Shown: one piece after another, positions 50,476 to 60,374 of the stretch
Layout: every line of letters starts with the position of its first letter
Numbering within the stretch: position 1 is the stretch's first letter
Assembly (NCBI RefSeq): GCF_002727185.1
Contig: NZ_NIZW01000022.1
Coordinates: forward strand, 1-64,000
DNA from: Rhodopirellula bahusiensis
GTDB lineage: Bacteria > Planctomycetota > Planctomycetia > Pirellulales > Pirellulaceae
Length of the DNA: 64,000 bases
Direction of reading: 5' to 3'
Notes under the pieces: generated by a model
What the model was told of the DNA's origin: nothing
What the model saw: only the letters and a program-made list of their open reading frames with translations
Databases searched by the model: none
Program-made: the position numbers and the translations under genes

Positions 50476-51807
50476 ATGAACACACCAATGGCGATGGGTG
50501 GGTCGGGCAGGCTCGAAACGGTAACAAACCCCCGCGACGGTGAAAACCGCCCCGCGATTCTGCTGGTGGGGGCGTCTGTCCGCTGGGCGGCCCAATCGCT
50601 GCGGCGTGGCCTGCCGAATTCGCGGATCATTGGCCTGGATTGGTTTGGTGATTTCGACACCCGAATGGTTTGCGACCAATTCCATCGATTCCAGATGGTC
50701 AAAGAACCCCAAGGAAATCTTTCCGGACAAATCGATTCGGTCGCGAAAATGTACGACGCGAGAGTGATCCGCGTGGGTGGACTGCAAGTCGCCGGCGTGG
50801 GAAATCCATGGGAGGAATGGAGCCGCCTGCAGTCAATCGTCCACGAATTGACCGCTGAATCGGATTGCGGAGAATTCCCGGTGACGTTTCCGATCACCTA
50901 TCAGTGCTCTGCCGGGCGATGTTGCTTGGCGGGAGCGACTGGTGACGGCATTCCTATGGCCGAGTTCGAAACAGAGAAAAGAGGACGGTCCGACCGCTGG
51001 CTTTGGAAGCAAACCAACTCCACCGGAGGAATGGGAATTCGCCGAGTGTCGCCAGCGAACGATTCGGTCTCGGAGCCCGATGACGGATGGTTGCAGCAAA
51101 GGGTCCACGGCCGTTCCTATGGATTGGTGGCCATCGCGGGAGCCAACCGGACACGCATGCTCGGGATGACTCTCGGGATGCATCGCCGGTCCGGTGACCG
51201 ACCCTTCATTCACTCGGGGTCTCGCGGGCCGGTTTTTGCGTTCGGAGACTCCGGCTCGGGCGATGTGCCGTGGCGATCTCTTCAAGCTTTATGTGAACGC
51301 GTCGCTCAGCAGTTCTCGCTTCGCGGACTGTTCAACCTGGACTTCATTCGTGATGCGATGGGTCGATGGTGGTTGTTGGAACTGAACGCTCGCCCGAGTG
51401 CGTCGTGTGAAGTGATCGAACGTTGGGCCACCGAGGTGGGCAAATTGGATCCCGGTCATTCCTTGATGCGAATGCATCTGGATGCCATCGATGGGCACGA
51501 TCAGATGGACCTGATGGATTGCCAATCAAACCATGATCCGTTGCCCCTCGCGAAAAATTCTGCTCAGTGGATCAAGCGGATCGTGTTTGCCAATCGTGAT
51601 GTCTCGGTGGACGTCGAACAGATTCAAAGGCAATTGCGAGCCGAATCGATCGCCGTGGACCTGGCGGATCTTCCCTCGTCTTCCCCTACGCTTGTTGCCG
51701 CGGAAGAGCCGATCTTGACGTTGCTGATTGGGTTCGATGACCGCGAAAAAAAAATGGCCGCGACGCAGTTGCGCCGGGCCATTCGAATCGTTCAAGGTGC
51801 GAGGTGA
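50476..51807 (+). CDS. ATP-grasp protein of the H4MPT-associated (Orf17-like) type
   Basis: A 443-residue protein. An N-terminal pre-ATP-grasp fold (ILLVGASVRWAAQSLRRG) is followed by the ATP-grasp core: WLWKQTNSTGGMGIRRV with the nucleotide Lys, then LQQRVHGRSYGLVAIAG and GLFNLDFIRDAMGRWWLLEL with NARPSAS as the metal-binding end. Proteins of this kind are conserved beside fae/mtdB-type genes and are thought to join an amino acid to the C1 cofactor (family knowledge; exact reaction unproven). The start is uncertain: ATG 50476 or 50494, with the frame open from 50443. Divergent from fae by about 80 bp. Confidence 0.75.
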   Translation: MNTPMAMGGSGRLETVTNPRDGENRPAILLVGASVRWAAQSLRRGLPNSRIIGLDWFGDFDTRMVCDQFHRFQMVKEPQGNLSGQIDSVAKMYDARVIRVGGLQVAGVGNPWEEWSRLQSIVHELTAESDCGEFPVTFPITYQCSAGRCCLAGATGDGIPMAEFETEKRGRSDRWLWKQTNSTGGMGIRRVSPANDSVSEPDDGWLQQRVHGRSYGLVAIAGANRTRMLGMTLGMHRRSGDRPFIHSGSRGPVFAFGDSGSGDVPWRSLQALCERVAQQFSLRGLFNLDFIRDAMGRWWLLELNARPSASCEVIERWATEVGKLDPGHSLMRMHLDAIDGHDQMDLMDCQSNHDPLPLAKNSAQWIKRIVFANRDVSVDVEQIQRQLRAESIAVDLADLPSSSPTLVAAEEPILTLLIGFDDREKKMAATQLRRAIRIVQGAR

Positions 51808-51808
51808 A

Positions 51809-54800
51809 CTACTTTCGTAGCAGCACCGCCCAATCTTGATCGGCATCGGCCGGTGGATTTCCGATCTCAACGGTACCGCCGCCCGAGACCGTTTTGACGG
51901 AACCCGATTGCAGGTCACCACCGATGCGAGCGTTGTACCACTGCACTTGGAACTCCCCGTCCGCATCACTCAGGTCGATCGAGGTGGAGCCGCCGTTGGG
52001 CAGGTAAACCACGTACGCTTCGCCGGTTTTTGCCAAGCAATACTTTGAGTTGTCGTGCTTGTCATTGCCGACCAACTCATCCGCGTTGATCATGTCCCAG
52101 AAGGGAACCGAGTTGTTTTGGAAGAACTCGATCGCGACCCGGCATGCATCCCAGCTTTGGTCACGACTTCGCCAATCTTCGCAGCCAAGATCGTTCTCTT
52201 CGTATTGGTAGCCGAAGTAATATTCGACTCCGCCACCACCGCCCATGAAGTTACCCCACAAGGTTTGCTTGCGGACTTCGTGCTGGGTGTAGGTCATTTT
52301 GCCTGTCTTGTCATGACCGTCGTAGCCGCGGTAGCCAAGGTCAGGGCACTGACCGTGAGCGGCCGATCCAGATTCATCAAACGCGACAACCCAAGGCTTG
52401 CCAGCCTCGCGGGCTTTCTCGCTCCACTTCACCGTTTGCCAGTGAGTGTCTTTGATGTGGCTGTTTTGCAGCGACACACCCGTCAGGTTGGATTTGTCAC
52501 CAAGCAACGGATCGTACTTCTTGTCCTGCTCACCGGGGTAAGTGTGCAAGACGCGGTTGTGACCATAAGGATCCATCTCTTCGATGTAATTCAACATCGC
52601 GAGGTGTTCGTCCGTGGTCTGAGTGGTCTCTTCCGAAAGGTTCCAATTCAACGCGAGGTTGTGACCGAAACGGGCAATGATTTCTCGCAAGTACAACTTG
52701 CGCTGTGACCCGAGTTTGCCACCATCGAGCGATTCGGGTTTGTAGCCGTTGGCCTTCTGGCCTTGTCGATGGTCATCGTTCTCGGTCTCCTGCAACTTGA
52801 AGTGCAGGTACATGCCGTTTTGGGTTCCATGGTCAAAGACGATGCCCCACTGGTCCAGTTTGCTGCAGTCATAGTGCAGCTTGTCATCACGTTGGATGAA
52901 AGGCCAGACGTTGTCGCCGTCGCCGCCCGCGTTGTAGGTCAGGAATGAAAACGCGTTGCAACCCTTGGACGAAAGGTAGTTGACCGCACCGATCAAGCCT
53001 TTGCCTTGGCCATCTTTCCAAGTTGGATCGCCACGGCGCCAATCACCAATGTGTGGTGCGTACTTCTTCAATGGAACTTTGCCGGGCTTGCCAGCGACGG
53101 TTCCATCGAATTCGGCGTAGCCCAACAAGGTTTCCGGGGCGTCAGCACCTGCCTTGAGGAAGTACTGCCCACTGCCCGCGAATTGCAGGTACGGTTTGTT
53201 GACATAGGTCAGTCGACCATGAGCACGCAAATCTCGCCCGGACTTGTTGGTCTTGGCAACGGCAAACGTGCCAGACTTGCCGTCGAACGGAGCGACTGCT
53301 TCGGCAGATGCGTCACGATCGATCGCGGCGTTCTTTCCGGTTGCGAAGCGAACGGTGTAGGTCCAGCTTCCCGTTTCATCAGGGGCGAAATGAGCTCGCC
53401 ACTGGGTGCCCGATTCCGCCGATGAATTGGCAGCATCGCCATCAGCGGCGAAGTATCCCGGCACCAAATATTGCTTGCCGCTCTCATGTTTGAACTCGAT
53501 TTCCATCCGATGGTCCAAGTATGGATTCGGAGCGTTGTCTTGCTCGTGAGCGTACGGGCCATTGAGTGTCAGCGTGATTTTGTGCCACATGCGTTTTTGA
53601 CCCGTCACCTGAACGCTGCCGTCGCCGTCTTTTTCGCGAGGCATCTGCAAAGGCTGATCGCTGACCGGTTTGGTGGGGCTACCGGTGCGATCTTTCGAGT
53701 CAGACTTAGCCGAAGTTTTCGCGACAACGTGCTTGTTCTCTTTCGCGAATTTGGCCGCGGCCTTGGCTGTTGCGTCATTGGCGGGGGTGAAGGTCAATTC
53801 ACCCCATCGTGCTCGGCTGTATTCTTTTCCGTCCGCCGATGCGATCTTGGAGGTGACTTCGAGTTCAGCCCCTTCGGTGATCTGAACGTTGGCGAAGGTT
53901 TTGTGGAACTGTTTTCCTTCGGCGAAGGTTTGGTCCGCCATCGGGCAAGTGAAAGTACCAATCGACTCTTTGTCAGCGGCAACGGTGTAGGTCGATTGCC
54001 CGTCGTTCTCACCCACGGCTTTCAACGTGATGTCGTAGCGACCGCTGGGGAAAGGAAACACCTTTTGTGCGGCAGCCGACTTGTTGCGATCTGGATTGAT
54101 CGCCAACCATTTGCCTTGGTCCAAGTAGTAGCCACCACTCTTGAATTCAAACTCCTTTGCAGGAAGCGAAAGAGTTTGTGCGGTGGCGGCCGCTTTCGGT
54201 TTGTTGGACTTGCTGGCCGGAGGTCGTTGGAAGTTGCTGTCGGTGGTCATCAACCATTGGTCGAACTCGAACCCGTCTTCTCGCATCGAGAAATGAATCT
54301 TGTGTTCGCCTGGCTCATGAATGTCGAGGAAGATCTTGCCGGGCTCGCCGCAGTGCTGTGCTTCCGTGCGTTGCTTGCTGTCCCAGTACCACGAGTGCTT
54401 GCCCTGGCACCATTGCAGGCGTTGTCCGGAATCGGGCCAAGTCCCATCGATGCCAACATGCAGTCCGTTGTCTTCGCTGCCGGTGGAGTAGGCTCGCACC
54501 CAAACGTAGTAACGACCGGGGGTCTGCACCTTCACGCGGTAAGTCAGCACGGCCATCTTCCCGGCTTCGGGTGAGAAGTTCGTGCCGCGAATCAATTTGT
54601 CGGCATGCGTGCGACGCGTGTCCGGAAGAATTTCTAAGTAGGCACCGCCACTGGCTTCGGCGGCATGAGCGGGATCGCCATCAGGTTTGACCGAAGGAGT
54701 CGACTCGGCGGTCGTCAGATAGAAGGCTCGCTTGTCGGTGTTGGATTGCGATGCGAAGTCTTCCGCTTCGACTTTGACAAACCCGTCTGTTTCCGTGAAC

Positions 54801-54907
54801 ACAGCGTCGGGTTTTTGGGCTGCGGTGGTGACGCAACAAGCGACCGTCATTGCGAACGCAAAGACGAATTGCAATGGACGAAACCTGCGTAATCTACACA
54901 CTTGCAT
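51809..54907 (-). CDS. large secreted DUF5060 / glycoside-hydrolase-like protein
   Basis: A 1032-residue exported protein. A signal peptide (about residues 12-30, [16 protein letters not shown]) precedes a carbohydrate-binding-like domain ([15 protein letters not shown], then [20 protein letters not shown]). A DUF5060 domain follows at about residues 450-560 ([32 protein letters not shown]), then a TIM-barrel-like region with [20 protein letters not shown] and [17 protein letters not shown], and a C-terminal collagen-binding-type domain ending [12 protein letters not shown]. It probably acts on extracellular polysaccharide or glycoprotein. GGAG lies 12 bp before the ATG at 54907. It ends 2 bp from the convergent ATP-grasp gene. 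Confidence 0.7.
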   Translation of the reverse strand: MQVCRLRRFRPLQFVFAFAMTVACCVTTAAQKPDAVFTETDGFVKVEAEDFASQSNTDKRAFYLTTAESTPSVKPDGDPAHAAEASGGAYLEILPDTRRTHADKLIRGTNFSPEAGKMAVLTYRVKVQTPGRYYVWVRAYSTGSEDNGLHVGIDGTWPDSGQRLQWCQGKHSWYWDSKQRTEAQHCGEPGKIFLDIHEPGEHKIHFSMREDGFEFDQWLMTTDSNFQRPPASKSNKPKAAATAQTLSLPAKEFEFKSGGYYLDQGKWLAINPDRNKSAAAQKVFPFPSGRYDITLKAVGENDGQSTYTVAADKESIGTFTCPMADQTFAEGKQFHKTFANVQITEGAELEVTSKIASADGKEYSRARWGELTFTPANDATAKAAAKFAKENKHVVAKTSAKSDSKDRTGSPTKPVSDQPLQMPREKDGDGSVQVTGQKRMWHKITLTLNGPYAHEQDNAPNPYLDHRMEIEFKHESGKQYLVPGYFAADGDAANSSAESGTQWRAHFAPDETGSWTYTVRFATGKNAAIDRDASAEAVAPFDGKSGTFAVAKTNKSGRDLRAHGRLTYVNKPYLQFAGSGQYFLKAGADAPETLLGYAEFDGTVAGKPGKVPLKKYAPHIGDWRRGDPTWKDGQGKGLIGAVNYLSSKGCNAFSFLTYNAGGDGDNVWPFIQRDDKLHYDCSKLDQWGIVFDHGTQNGMYLHFKLQETENDDHRQGQKANGYKPESLDGGKLGSQRKLYLREIIARFGHNLALNWNLSEETTQTTDEHLAMLNYIEEMDPYGHNRVLHTYPGEQDKKYDPLLGDKSNLTGVSLQNSHIKDTHWQTVKWSEKAREAGKPWVVAFDESGSAAHGQCPDLGYRGYDGHDKTGKMTYTQHEVRKQTLWGNFMGGGGGVEYYFGYQYEENDLGCEDWRSRDQSWDACRVAIEFFQNNSVPFWDMINADELVGNDKHDNSKYCLAKTGEAYVVYLPNGGSTSIDLSDADGEFQVQWYNARIGGDLQSGSVKTVSGGGTVEIGNPPADADQDWAVLLRK

Positions 54908-55061
54908 GGTGTTGGGACTCCTCTAGGGGGTGATAGGAGCGAACAATCTAGTTCAGTGGTTGCGGAATTAACAGAGATCGCTTGCAAGGTTGTTTTGTCG
55001 ATCGCAGTCCACTACAAACGGGTGGTCGCTTCCGCTCCTTTTTATTACGAAGTAAAGACCG

Positions 55062-55382
55062 ATGGACATCGAAAAATACTTGGCAAATGTAAAGAAGTAC
55101 GTCCCCAATCCAAGCGAAGACGCGGTGGAATCCTTGGCCAACCATCTGCGTTTGGCTTTGGCAAACCGTGACTCGGCAACCGTCGCGGCAACCGACCCGG
55201 ATGAGCTCGCCGGTATCAAGCGAGGTTACTGCTCGGTGAACTTGGATTTGACTTCCGAAGAAGCTGATGCGGCCATCCAAAAGGTCAGCAACATCATGAA
55301 AGGTGACAAGGCAAAATGTCGCGTCACGTTCTACTATTTGTTGGCACAAGAAAGCGATACGATGCACCGAGTGGCGGGATAA
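55062..55382 (+). CDS. DUF2853-family small protein
   Basis: A 106-residue soluble helical protein. MDIEKYLANVKKYVPNPSED, then AVESLANHLRLALANRDSAT and KRGYCSVNLDLTSEEADAAI correspond to the conserved DUF2853 pattern as I remember it. The two Cys are near 75 and 92. Biochemical function is unknown. ATG 55062 is the natural start. It lies 40 bp upstream of the threonine aldolase gene on the same strand and may share its transcript. Confidence 0.65.
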   Translation: MDIEKYLANVKKYVPNPSEDAVESLANHLRLALANRDSATVAATDPDELAGIKRGYCSVNLDLTSEEADAAIQKVSNIMKGDKAKCRVTFYYLLAQESDTMHRVAG

Positions 55383-55422
55383 TGGTTCTCTAATGTGTTG
55401 AATTTTCTCGAGGTATCGGTTT

Positions 55423-56472
55423 ATGTTTTTTGCGAGTGACAATTGGGCCGGTGCCGCCGATCCAATTGCCGAATCCTTGAGTCGCCACGCGAAGGGTATG
55501 TCACCCGCCTACGGGACGAGTGACTTGGACAAGAGACTCGAACAACGCTTCAATGAGTTGTTCGAGACCGAATTGGAAGTCTTTTTTGTCGGTACCGGCA
55601 CCGCCGCAAATTCGTTGGCCCTGTCCGCCGTGAACCGACCGGGTGGCTTTGTGCTCTGCCACCGAGATGCGCACCTGATTGAAGATGAATGCGGTGCTCC
55701 CGAATTCTTTACATCGGGAGCCCGATTGGCGCCTGTCTCAGGTGACCTCGGGCGAATCAACCCGCGGTCTTTGCAAAAGCTGCTGAACCGCTTCGATCCA
55801 AACTTTGTTCATCACGGACAACCGATGGCGGTCAGCATCACGCAGGCGACCGAGGTGGGCACGGTCTACAACGTCGATCAGCTGAAAGAGATCAGTGGAA
55901 TTGTCCATGAGCACAATTTGCCGCTGCATATGGACGGGGCCCGTTTCGCGAATGCACTTGTTCATTTGGACCTGACGCCTGCGGAGATGACTTGGAAGGC
56001 AGGAGTGGACGTGTTGTCTTTTGGCGGAACAAAAAATGGTTGCTGGTGTGCTGAAGCCATCATTTTTTTTCGCCCGGAGCTTGCCAAACAAATGCCGTTC
56101 ATCCGAAAACGAGCGGCGCAGTTGTTTTCGAAAACACGATTCATTGCCGCTCAGTTCCATGCCTATCTCGACGACGATCTTTGGCTCGGTTTGGCTCGTC
56201 ACGCGAATGACATGGCTTCTCGATTGGCCGATGGGATTGAGAAATCTTCTGCCGCAAACCTTGCCTGGCAAAACGAAACCAACGAAGTATTCGTGGTGAT
56301 GGAAAAATCGCGAGCGGAAAGCCTGCAAGCCGCCGGCGCTCGTTTCTATCCTTGGCCGACACCGAACGATTCGACGACCGACCCACCCGAGGGGCACGGG
56401 ATGTATCGACTCGTGACCTCTTTTTGCACGGATTCGGCTGAAGTCGATCAATTCCTGAGTTTGCTGGGGTAG
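55423..56472 (+). CDS. low-specificity threonine aldolase-type PLP enzyme
   Basis: A 349-residue fold-type I PLP enzyme of the beta-eliminating-lyase/threonine aldolase family. SDNWAGAADPIAESLSRHAK, then VFFVGTGTAANSLALSAVNR and CHRDAHLIEDECGAPEFF form the cofactor region. LHMDGARFANALVHL holds the PLP-binding Asp, and VLSFGGTKNGCWCAEAIIFF holds the Schiff-base Lys. It cleaves threonine or related beta-hydroxy amino acids to glycine and an aldehyde. ATG 55423 has GAGG nine bases upstream. No frameshift is seen; the length is usual. Confidence 0.85.
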   Translation: MFFASDNWAGAADPIAESLSRHAKGMSPAYGTSDLDKRLEQRFNELFETELEVFFVGTGTAANSLALSAVNRPGGFVLCHRDAHLIEDECGAPEFFTSGARLAPVSGDLGRINPRSLQKLLNRFDPNFVHHGQPMAVSITQATEVGTVYNVDQLKEISGIVHEHNLPLHMDGARFANALVHLDLTPAEMTWKAGVDVLSFGGTKNGCWCAEAIIFFRPELAKQMPFIRKRAAQLFSKTRFIAAQFHAYLDDDLWLGLARHANDMASRLADGIEKSSAANLAWQNETNEVFVVMEKSRAESLQAAGARFYPWPTPNDSTTDPPEGHGMYRLVTSFCTDSAEVDQFLSLLG

Positions 56473-56554
56473 TTCGCGTCTCGGTCCCGATCGTGTCCTA
56501 GGTTTGAGCGTACTATTGAATGCCGGCACTCATTTCATGCAACGATCCAAACTC

Positions 56555-57481
56555 ATGCCTATTGAATCACTTCGTTTGTTGTTGGTCGAAGACAACGATT
56601 TGGACGCAATGTTCATCACACGGGTGTTTCAACGTTCGACGGTCATCCAAGCCCAGATTGAACGAGCGTCGTCGCTAGGCGAAGCGCTCGAGATGATTGA
56701 TGAGACTGAATTTGACGTCGTCCTGTTGGACTTGGGATTGCCGGACAGCGATGGACTGCAATCCATTCGCTCGATCCGCGAGAAAGTCACCTCCATTCCG
56801 ATCGTGGTTCAAACTGGAGACGATCGGGTCGAAACGGGGTTCGCCGCGATCGAAGCGGGGGCGCAAGACTTCTTGTCAAAGAATGACTTGAAGGATCACT
56901 TGCTGACTCGTCTGACGATTCATGCAATCTTGAGACAGCGACAGATGTTGGAGCTCCAAGAGGCTTCGCTGCTGGATTCGATGACTGGTATCGCGAATCG
57001 TCGTCGATGTGATATTGAATTCAGACGCCGTTTGGAGATGCTTTCCCAAGGCGGTACACCGTTCTGCGTTGCCATCGTCGACATCGATAACTTTAAGTTG
57101 ATCAATGATTCAGGTGGACATGACTTGGGTGACGAGGTCATTTGTCAGGTCGGTAATGAGCTACGCGACAGATGCCGGCCAGGCGATTTGGTGGCTCGAA
57201 TCGGCGGCGAAGAGTTCGCGATCATCTTTGCGGACACGACCGTCGACGAACTTGGGAAGCTTCAACAGCGACATCGCCGAGCAATCGAAGCACTGGATTT
57301 CCAACGCGAAGGCATCAGTGTGACTGTCAGCATTGGTGGCACATGCGTTCTTTCGTCGGATAACAAACGATCTGCCTTCCGACGTGCCGACTCGGCTTTG
57401 TATGCCGCCAAGAAAGGCGGACGCAATCAATGCAAAATTGAAACGGTCGTTCGGCCTGCGATCAACGTTCACATTGCCTGA
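56555..57481 (+). CDS. response regulator with diguanylate cyclase (GGDEF) output
   Basis: A 308-residue protein. The receiver domain (about 1-125) has LLLVEDNDLDA, the phospho-acceptor Asp in DVVLLDLGLPDSDG, and the Lys in FLSKNDLKDH. The GGDEF domain (about 140-300) begins DSMTGIANRRRCDIEFRRRL; the catalytic loop is RIGGEEFAIIF. An RPGD inhibitory I-site lies five residues before it, so cyclic di-GMP feedback is expected. It makes c-di-GMP from two GTP when phosphorylated; the partner kinase is not nearby. Starts at 56555, 56537 or TTG 56504 are all possible. Confidence 0.9.
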   Translation: MPIESLRLLLVEDNDLDAMFITRVFQRSTVIQAQIERASSLGEALEMIDETEFDVVLLDLGLPDSDGLQSIRSIREKVTSIPIVVQTGDDRVETGFAAIEAGAQDFLSKNDLKDHLLTRLTIHAILRQRQMLELQEASLLDSMTGIANRRRCDIEFRRRLEMLSQGGTPFCVAIVDIDNFKLINDSGGHDLGDEVICQVGNELRDRCRPGDLVARIGGEEFAIIFADTTVDELGKLQQRHRRAIEALDFQREGISVTVSIGGTCVLSSDNKRSAFRRADSALYAAKKGGRNQCKIETVVRPAINVHIA

Positions 57482-57487
57482 ACTAAT

Positions 57488-58834
57488 TCAGTTGCGAATA
57501 CCGAGTTTCGCTTCCATCTGTTCCAAAGAGATACCTTTGGTTTCTGGCAGCATCGTGATGACCCAAATTCCTTGCAGGACCATCATGAAGCAGAAGAACC
57601 CAAAGATTGCCGCGGGATGAAAAGCGTCGACGACGCTTGGGAAAACCAACGTCAGCAGCGCCGCGAAAATCCAGTGCGTGAAGCTGCCCAGCGACTGCCC
57701 CGCGGCACGATGCTCGTTGGGAAAGACTTCTGAAATCAGCACCCAAATCACGGCCCCCTGCCCCATCGCGTGCGCCGCGATGAAGGCGAAGATGCACACC
57801 GGAACGATGCTGAATGTTTCCGATTGAAACGCGTACGCGCACGTTCCGAGCGATAGGATGTAACCCGCTGATCCGATCAACAACAACGTGCGACGGCCCA
57901 ATCGGTCGATCAGATACAAACCAACGAACGTGAAGATCAGGTTGGTCACGCCGATTCCAATCGATTTCAGCAAAGCGGTCTGCTCGCCCATTCCTGCCAA
58001 CTCAAAAATTCGCGGTGAGAAGTACAGAATCGCATTGATCCCAGAAAGCTGATTGAAGAAGGCAACCAAGAATGCGATTGAAATTGGCGTGAACAATCGC
58101 CGGCTCCAAAACGGCTCGGCGGGAGTCAGATCCGACTCGGCACGAACAGAGGCGACGATCTCATCAACCGTTTGTTGGATTTCAGCATCAGATGCTTCTG
58201 GACGAAGTCGTTTCAAGACGGAGGTTCCAGCCGCAATGTCTTTCTTGACAGCGATCAACCATCGAGGACTGGATGGCAATTGGAAACACAAGGCAGTGAA
58301 TATCAAAGCGGGGATCGATTCCACCGCCAACATCCATCGCCACGCGTTTTCGGTTCCATAAGAACCAATCAGATAGTTCGATGCGAATGCGATCAGGATT
58401 CCGAAGACGATGTTGAATTGAAACAACCCCGTCAGCGTTCCGCGTTGTTCGGGTGGCGAGATTTCAGAGATGAACAGCGGAGCAGCGACGGTCGAAATTC
58501 CGACACCCACACCGCCGATGAATCGGGCGATCATGAACGAGAAAACGTCGGTCGCCAAACCTGACCAGATGGCCGATACCAAGTACAAAATTCCGATCCA
58601 GAGCAATGTCGTTTTGCGTCCGAATTTGTCAGTCGGCCAACCGCCGACCAGAGAGCCGATGACGGTTCCCCACAAGGCGGCGCTCAACGCGAGTCCGTGT
58701 TGAAAGTCACCCAGTGCCCACAATCCTTGAATGGCTTTCTCCGCTCCGGATATGACAACTGTGTCAAAGCCGAACAGAAAACCCGCCAAGGACGATGTCA
58801 GACTCCAAAGGAAAACACGCTGGTTCAATTTCAA
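57488..58834 (-). CDS. sugar-porter family MFS transporter
   Basis: A 448-residue, 12-helix transporter. NQRVFLWSLTSSLAGFLFGF followed by DTVVISGAEKAI is the start of helix 1. Signatures are GGWPTDKFGRKTT, FIGGVGVGISTVAAPLFISE, PSSPRWLIAVKKD, NQLSGINAILYFSPRIF, DRLGRRTLLLIGSAG and the final LPETKGISLEQME. It probably imports a sugar with a proton across the inner membrane. I chose TTG 58834 (also TTG 58828 and 58900 possible); the frame continues upstream but overlaps the NuoL/M-like gene and has no family similarity there. Confidence 0.8.
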   Translation of the reverse strand: MKLNQRVFLWSLTSSLAGFLFGFDTVVISGAEKAIQGLWALGDFQHGLALSAALWGTVIGSLVGGWPTDKFGRKTTLLWIGILYLVSAIWSGLATDVFSFMIARFIGGVGVGISTVAAPLFISEISPPEQRGTLTGLFQFNIVFGILIAFASNYLIGSYGTENAWRWMLAVESIPALIFTALCFQLPSSPRWLIAVKKDIAAGTSVLKRLRPEASDAEIQQTVDEIVASVRAESDLTPAEPFWSRRLFTPISIAFLVAFFNQLSGINAILYFSPRIFELAGMGEQTALLKSIGIGVTNLIFTFVGLYLIDRLGRRTLLLIGSAGYILSLGTCAYAFQSETFSIVPVCIFAFIAAHAMGQGAVIWVLISEVFPNEHRAAGQSLGSFTHWIFAALLTLVFPSVVDAFHPAAIFGFFCFMMVLQGIWVITMLPETKGISLEQMEAKLGIRN

Positions 58835-58904
58835 TTGCCTGATGGTGGAACGTTGACCGCCGGATGCATGCCGTTCGGCCGTCGTTCCAAAGTCTAACAA
58901 GACT

Positions 58905-60362
58905 TCAGTCAGGTATGTTTGCCGCTGCCGCTGCGTGCGGGTGCGGCGTGGGTTCGACCGGCACGTCTTCAATCGACGCGTCGTGACGCAAACGCGTGAG
59001 CTCTTTCGCCGCGTGATAGCGAGACGAAATGCCGGGTTGTGGGTACAAGCCACCGCCGAGCAACAAGACCGTCAAAAGCAAGATCGCGAATCGCTCCGCG
59101 GGGCGGGCTCGCATCGAGATCAAAGTTCGATTTTCTCTGCCGGTGAAAACGCGAAAGTACGCGAGCAGAACTGCGATTCCGCACAAGGCTGTCGCGATCA
59201 CCACCATCGTTCCAACGAACGGATAGACCTCCACCGCGCCTTCGATCAGGAGCTCCATTCCCACGAACCCGACAGTCGCCGGAAAACCGATCGAAGCGAG
59301 TCCGGTCAACAAGAAAAAACCTGCCAACATCGGCATCTGTGGATAAAGACCATGGAACTCGTCCAGAGAGAACCGCGAGATTCTGGCCTCGATGCATCGC
59401 AGCGTGATCCCAAACCCGGTCAACGACATCGCCACTGACAACCACAAACTCAGTGCACCCGTCAAACCAATGGGTGTGACCAATTCCAATCCAACCAGAA
59501 TCAACGAGGACTGCGATAGCAGCAAGAAACAAAACATTCGCCGGGCATCCGACTGCACCAACGCCATTGCTCCGGCATAGACAGCCGTGAACAACGACAA
59601 CACAGCGATACTTTGCAATGCCCAGGAAGGAGCAATCGGCAAAACTAAACGCATCACGGCGTACGCGCCCACCAAAGGAGTCGTTTGCAAAATCGCAGTG
59701 CCAAAGGTTGCCTTGTCAAACAGATCCGTCATCCACAAGTGCAACGGGAAGATGCCACTGCGAAGCAAACCGGCGGCTGTTAGCAACGCACCCGGAATCA
59801 GGATGGCCGACGAACTCGCGTCCACCAACGTCAGTCCTCCGTAGCCGACAATGAGCAGTCCCGCGAACAATCCCATGTGCAGACAATAAATTCGCGAGCA
59901 TCGTTGCCGCCTTCTCAACTCTAGCAATGGCGGAATGGTGGATGCAATCAGCAATGCGATCAATGCCCATGACGCACGACAGCTGAAGGTCGCCAACACC
60001 AACGACTCAGAGATCAACGCCAGTTCCAACGAGAACCGGGGCGCTTTGGTGCGAAGCGTTGATAGCACAATGACCATGAAAATCAAAGCGGCCAACGGCA
60101 GCTGGAACGCGCTCAGCTCATCAATCACAAACACATCCGGCGGAAAGATCCAACTCAGGAAGGGCCAGTGATCGTGAGCCTCAAATGCCCCGACCCAGGT
60201 GAAGTCGACCAGTTCACCGATGGTGAGCAACAAGGTCACGACGCACACGACAACCGTGTCACGCAGCGCGCGTTCACTATTGCTGCGGAGTTGCAGCCAC
60301 ACTGCTCCGAGTAGTGGAGCGAGAATCGAACACTCGATCCAAGGAAAATGCAGTTCAGACAA
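58905..60362 (-). CDS. second NuoL/M-like membrane subunit of the DAB operon
   Basis: A 485-residue membrane protein with many hydrophobic helices that belongs to the proton-translocating antiporter-like family (NuoL/M/N, Mrp). The best-matching region is SGIFPLHLWMTDLFDKATFG followed by TAILQTTPLVGAYAVMRL, equivalent to the conserved helix-7/8 region. The usual charged motif (MEGPTP) is replaced by LFDKATF, so the subunit is divergent. The C-terminal tail is His- and Pro-rich. The TTG start (60362) lies 12 bp after the stop of the DabB-like gene. Part of the dabA-dabB unit; its role in carbon uptake is inferred. Confidence 0.7.
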   Translation of the reverse strand: MSELHFPWIECSILAPLLGAVWLQLRSNSERALRDTVVVCVVTLLLTIGELVDFTWVGAFEAHDHWPFLSWIFPPDVFVIDELSAFQLPLAALIFMVIVLSTLRTKAPRFSLELALISESLVLATFSCRASWALIALLIASTIPPLLELRRRQRCSRIYCLHMGLFAGLLIVGYGGLTLVDASSSAILIPGALLTAAGLLRSGIFPLHLWMTDLFDKATFGTAILQTTPLVGAYAVMRLVLPIAPSWALQSIAVLSLFTAVYAGAMALVQSDARRMFCFLLLSQSSLILVGLELVTPIGLTGALSLWLSVAMSLTGFGITLRCIEARISRFSLDEFHGLYPQMPMLAGFFLLTGLASIGFPATVGFVGMELLIEGAVEVYPFVGTMVVIATALCGIAVLLAYFRVFTGRENRTLISMRARPAERFAILLLTVLLLGGGLYPQPGISSRYHAAKELTRLRHDASIEDVPVEPTPHPHAAAAANIPD

Positions 60363-60374
60363 CGAAGGGATTCC

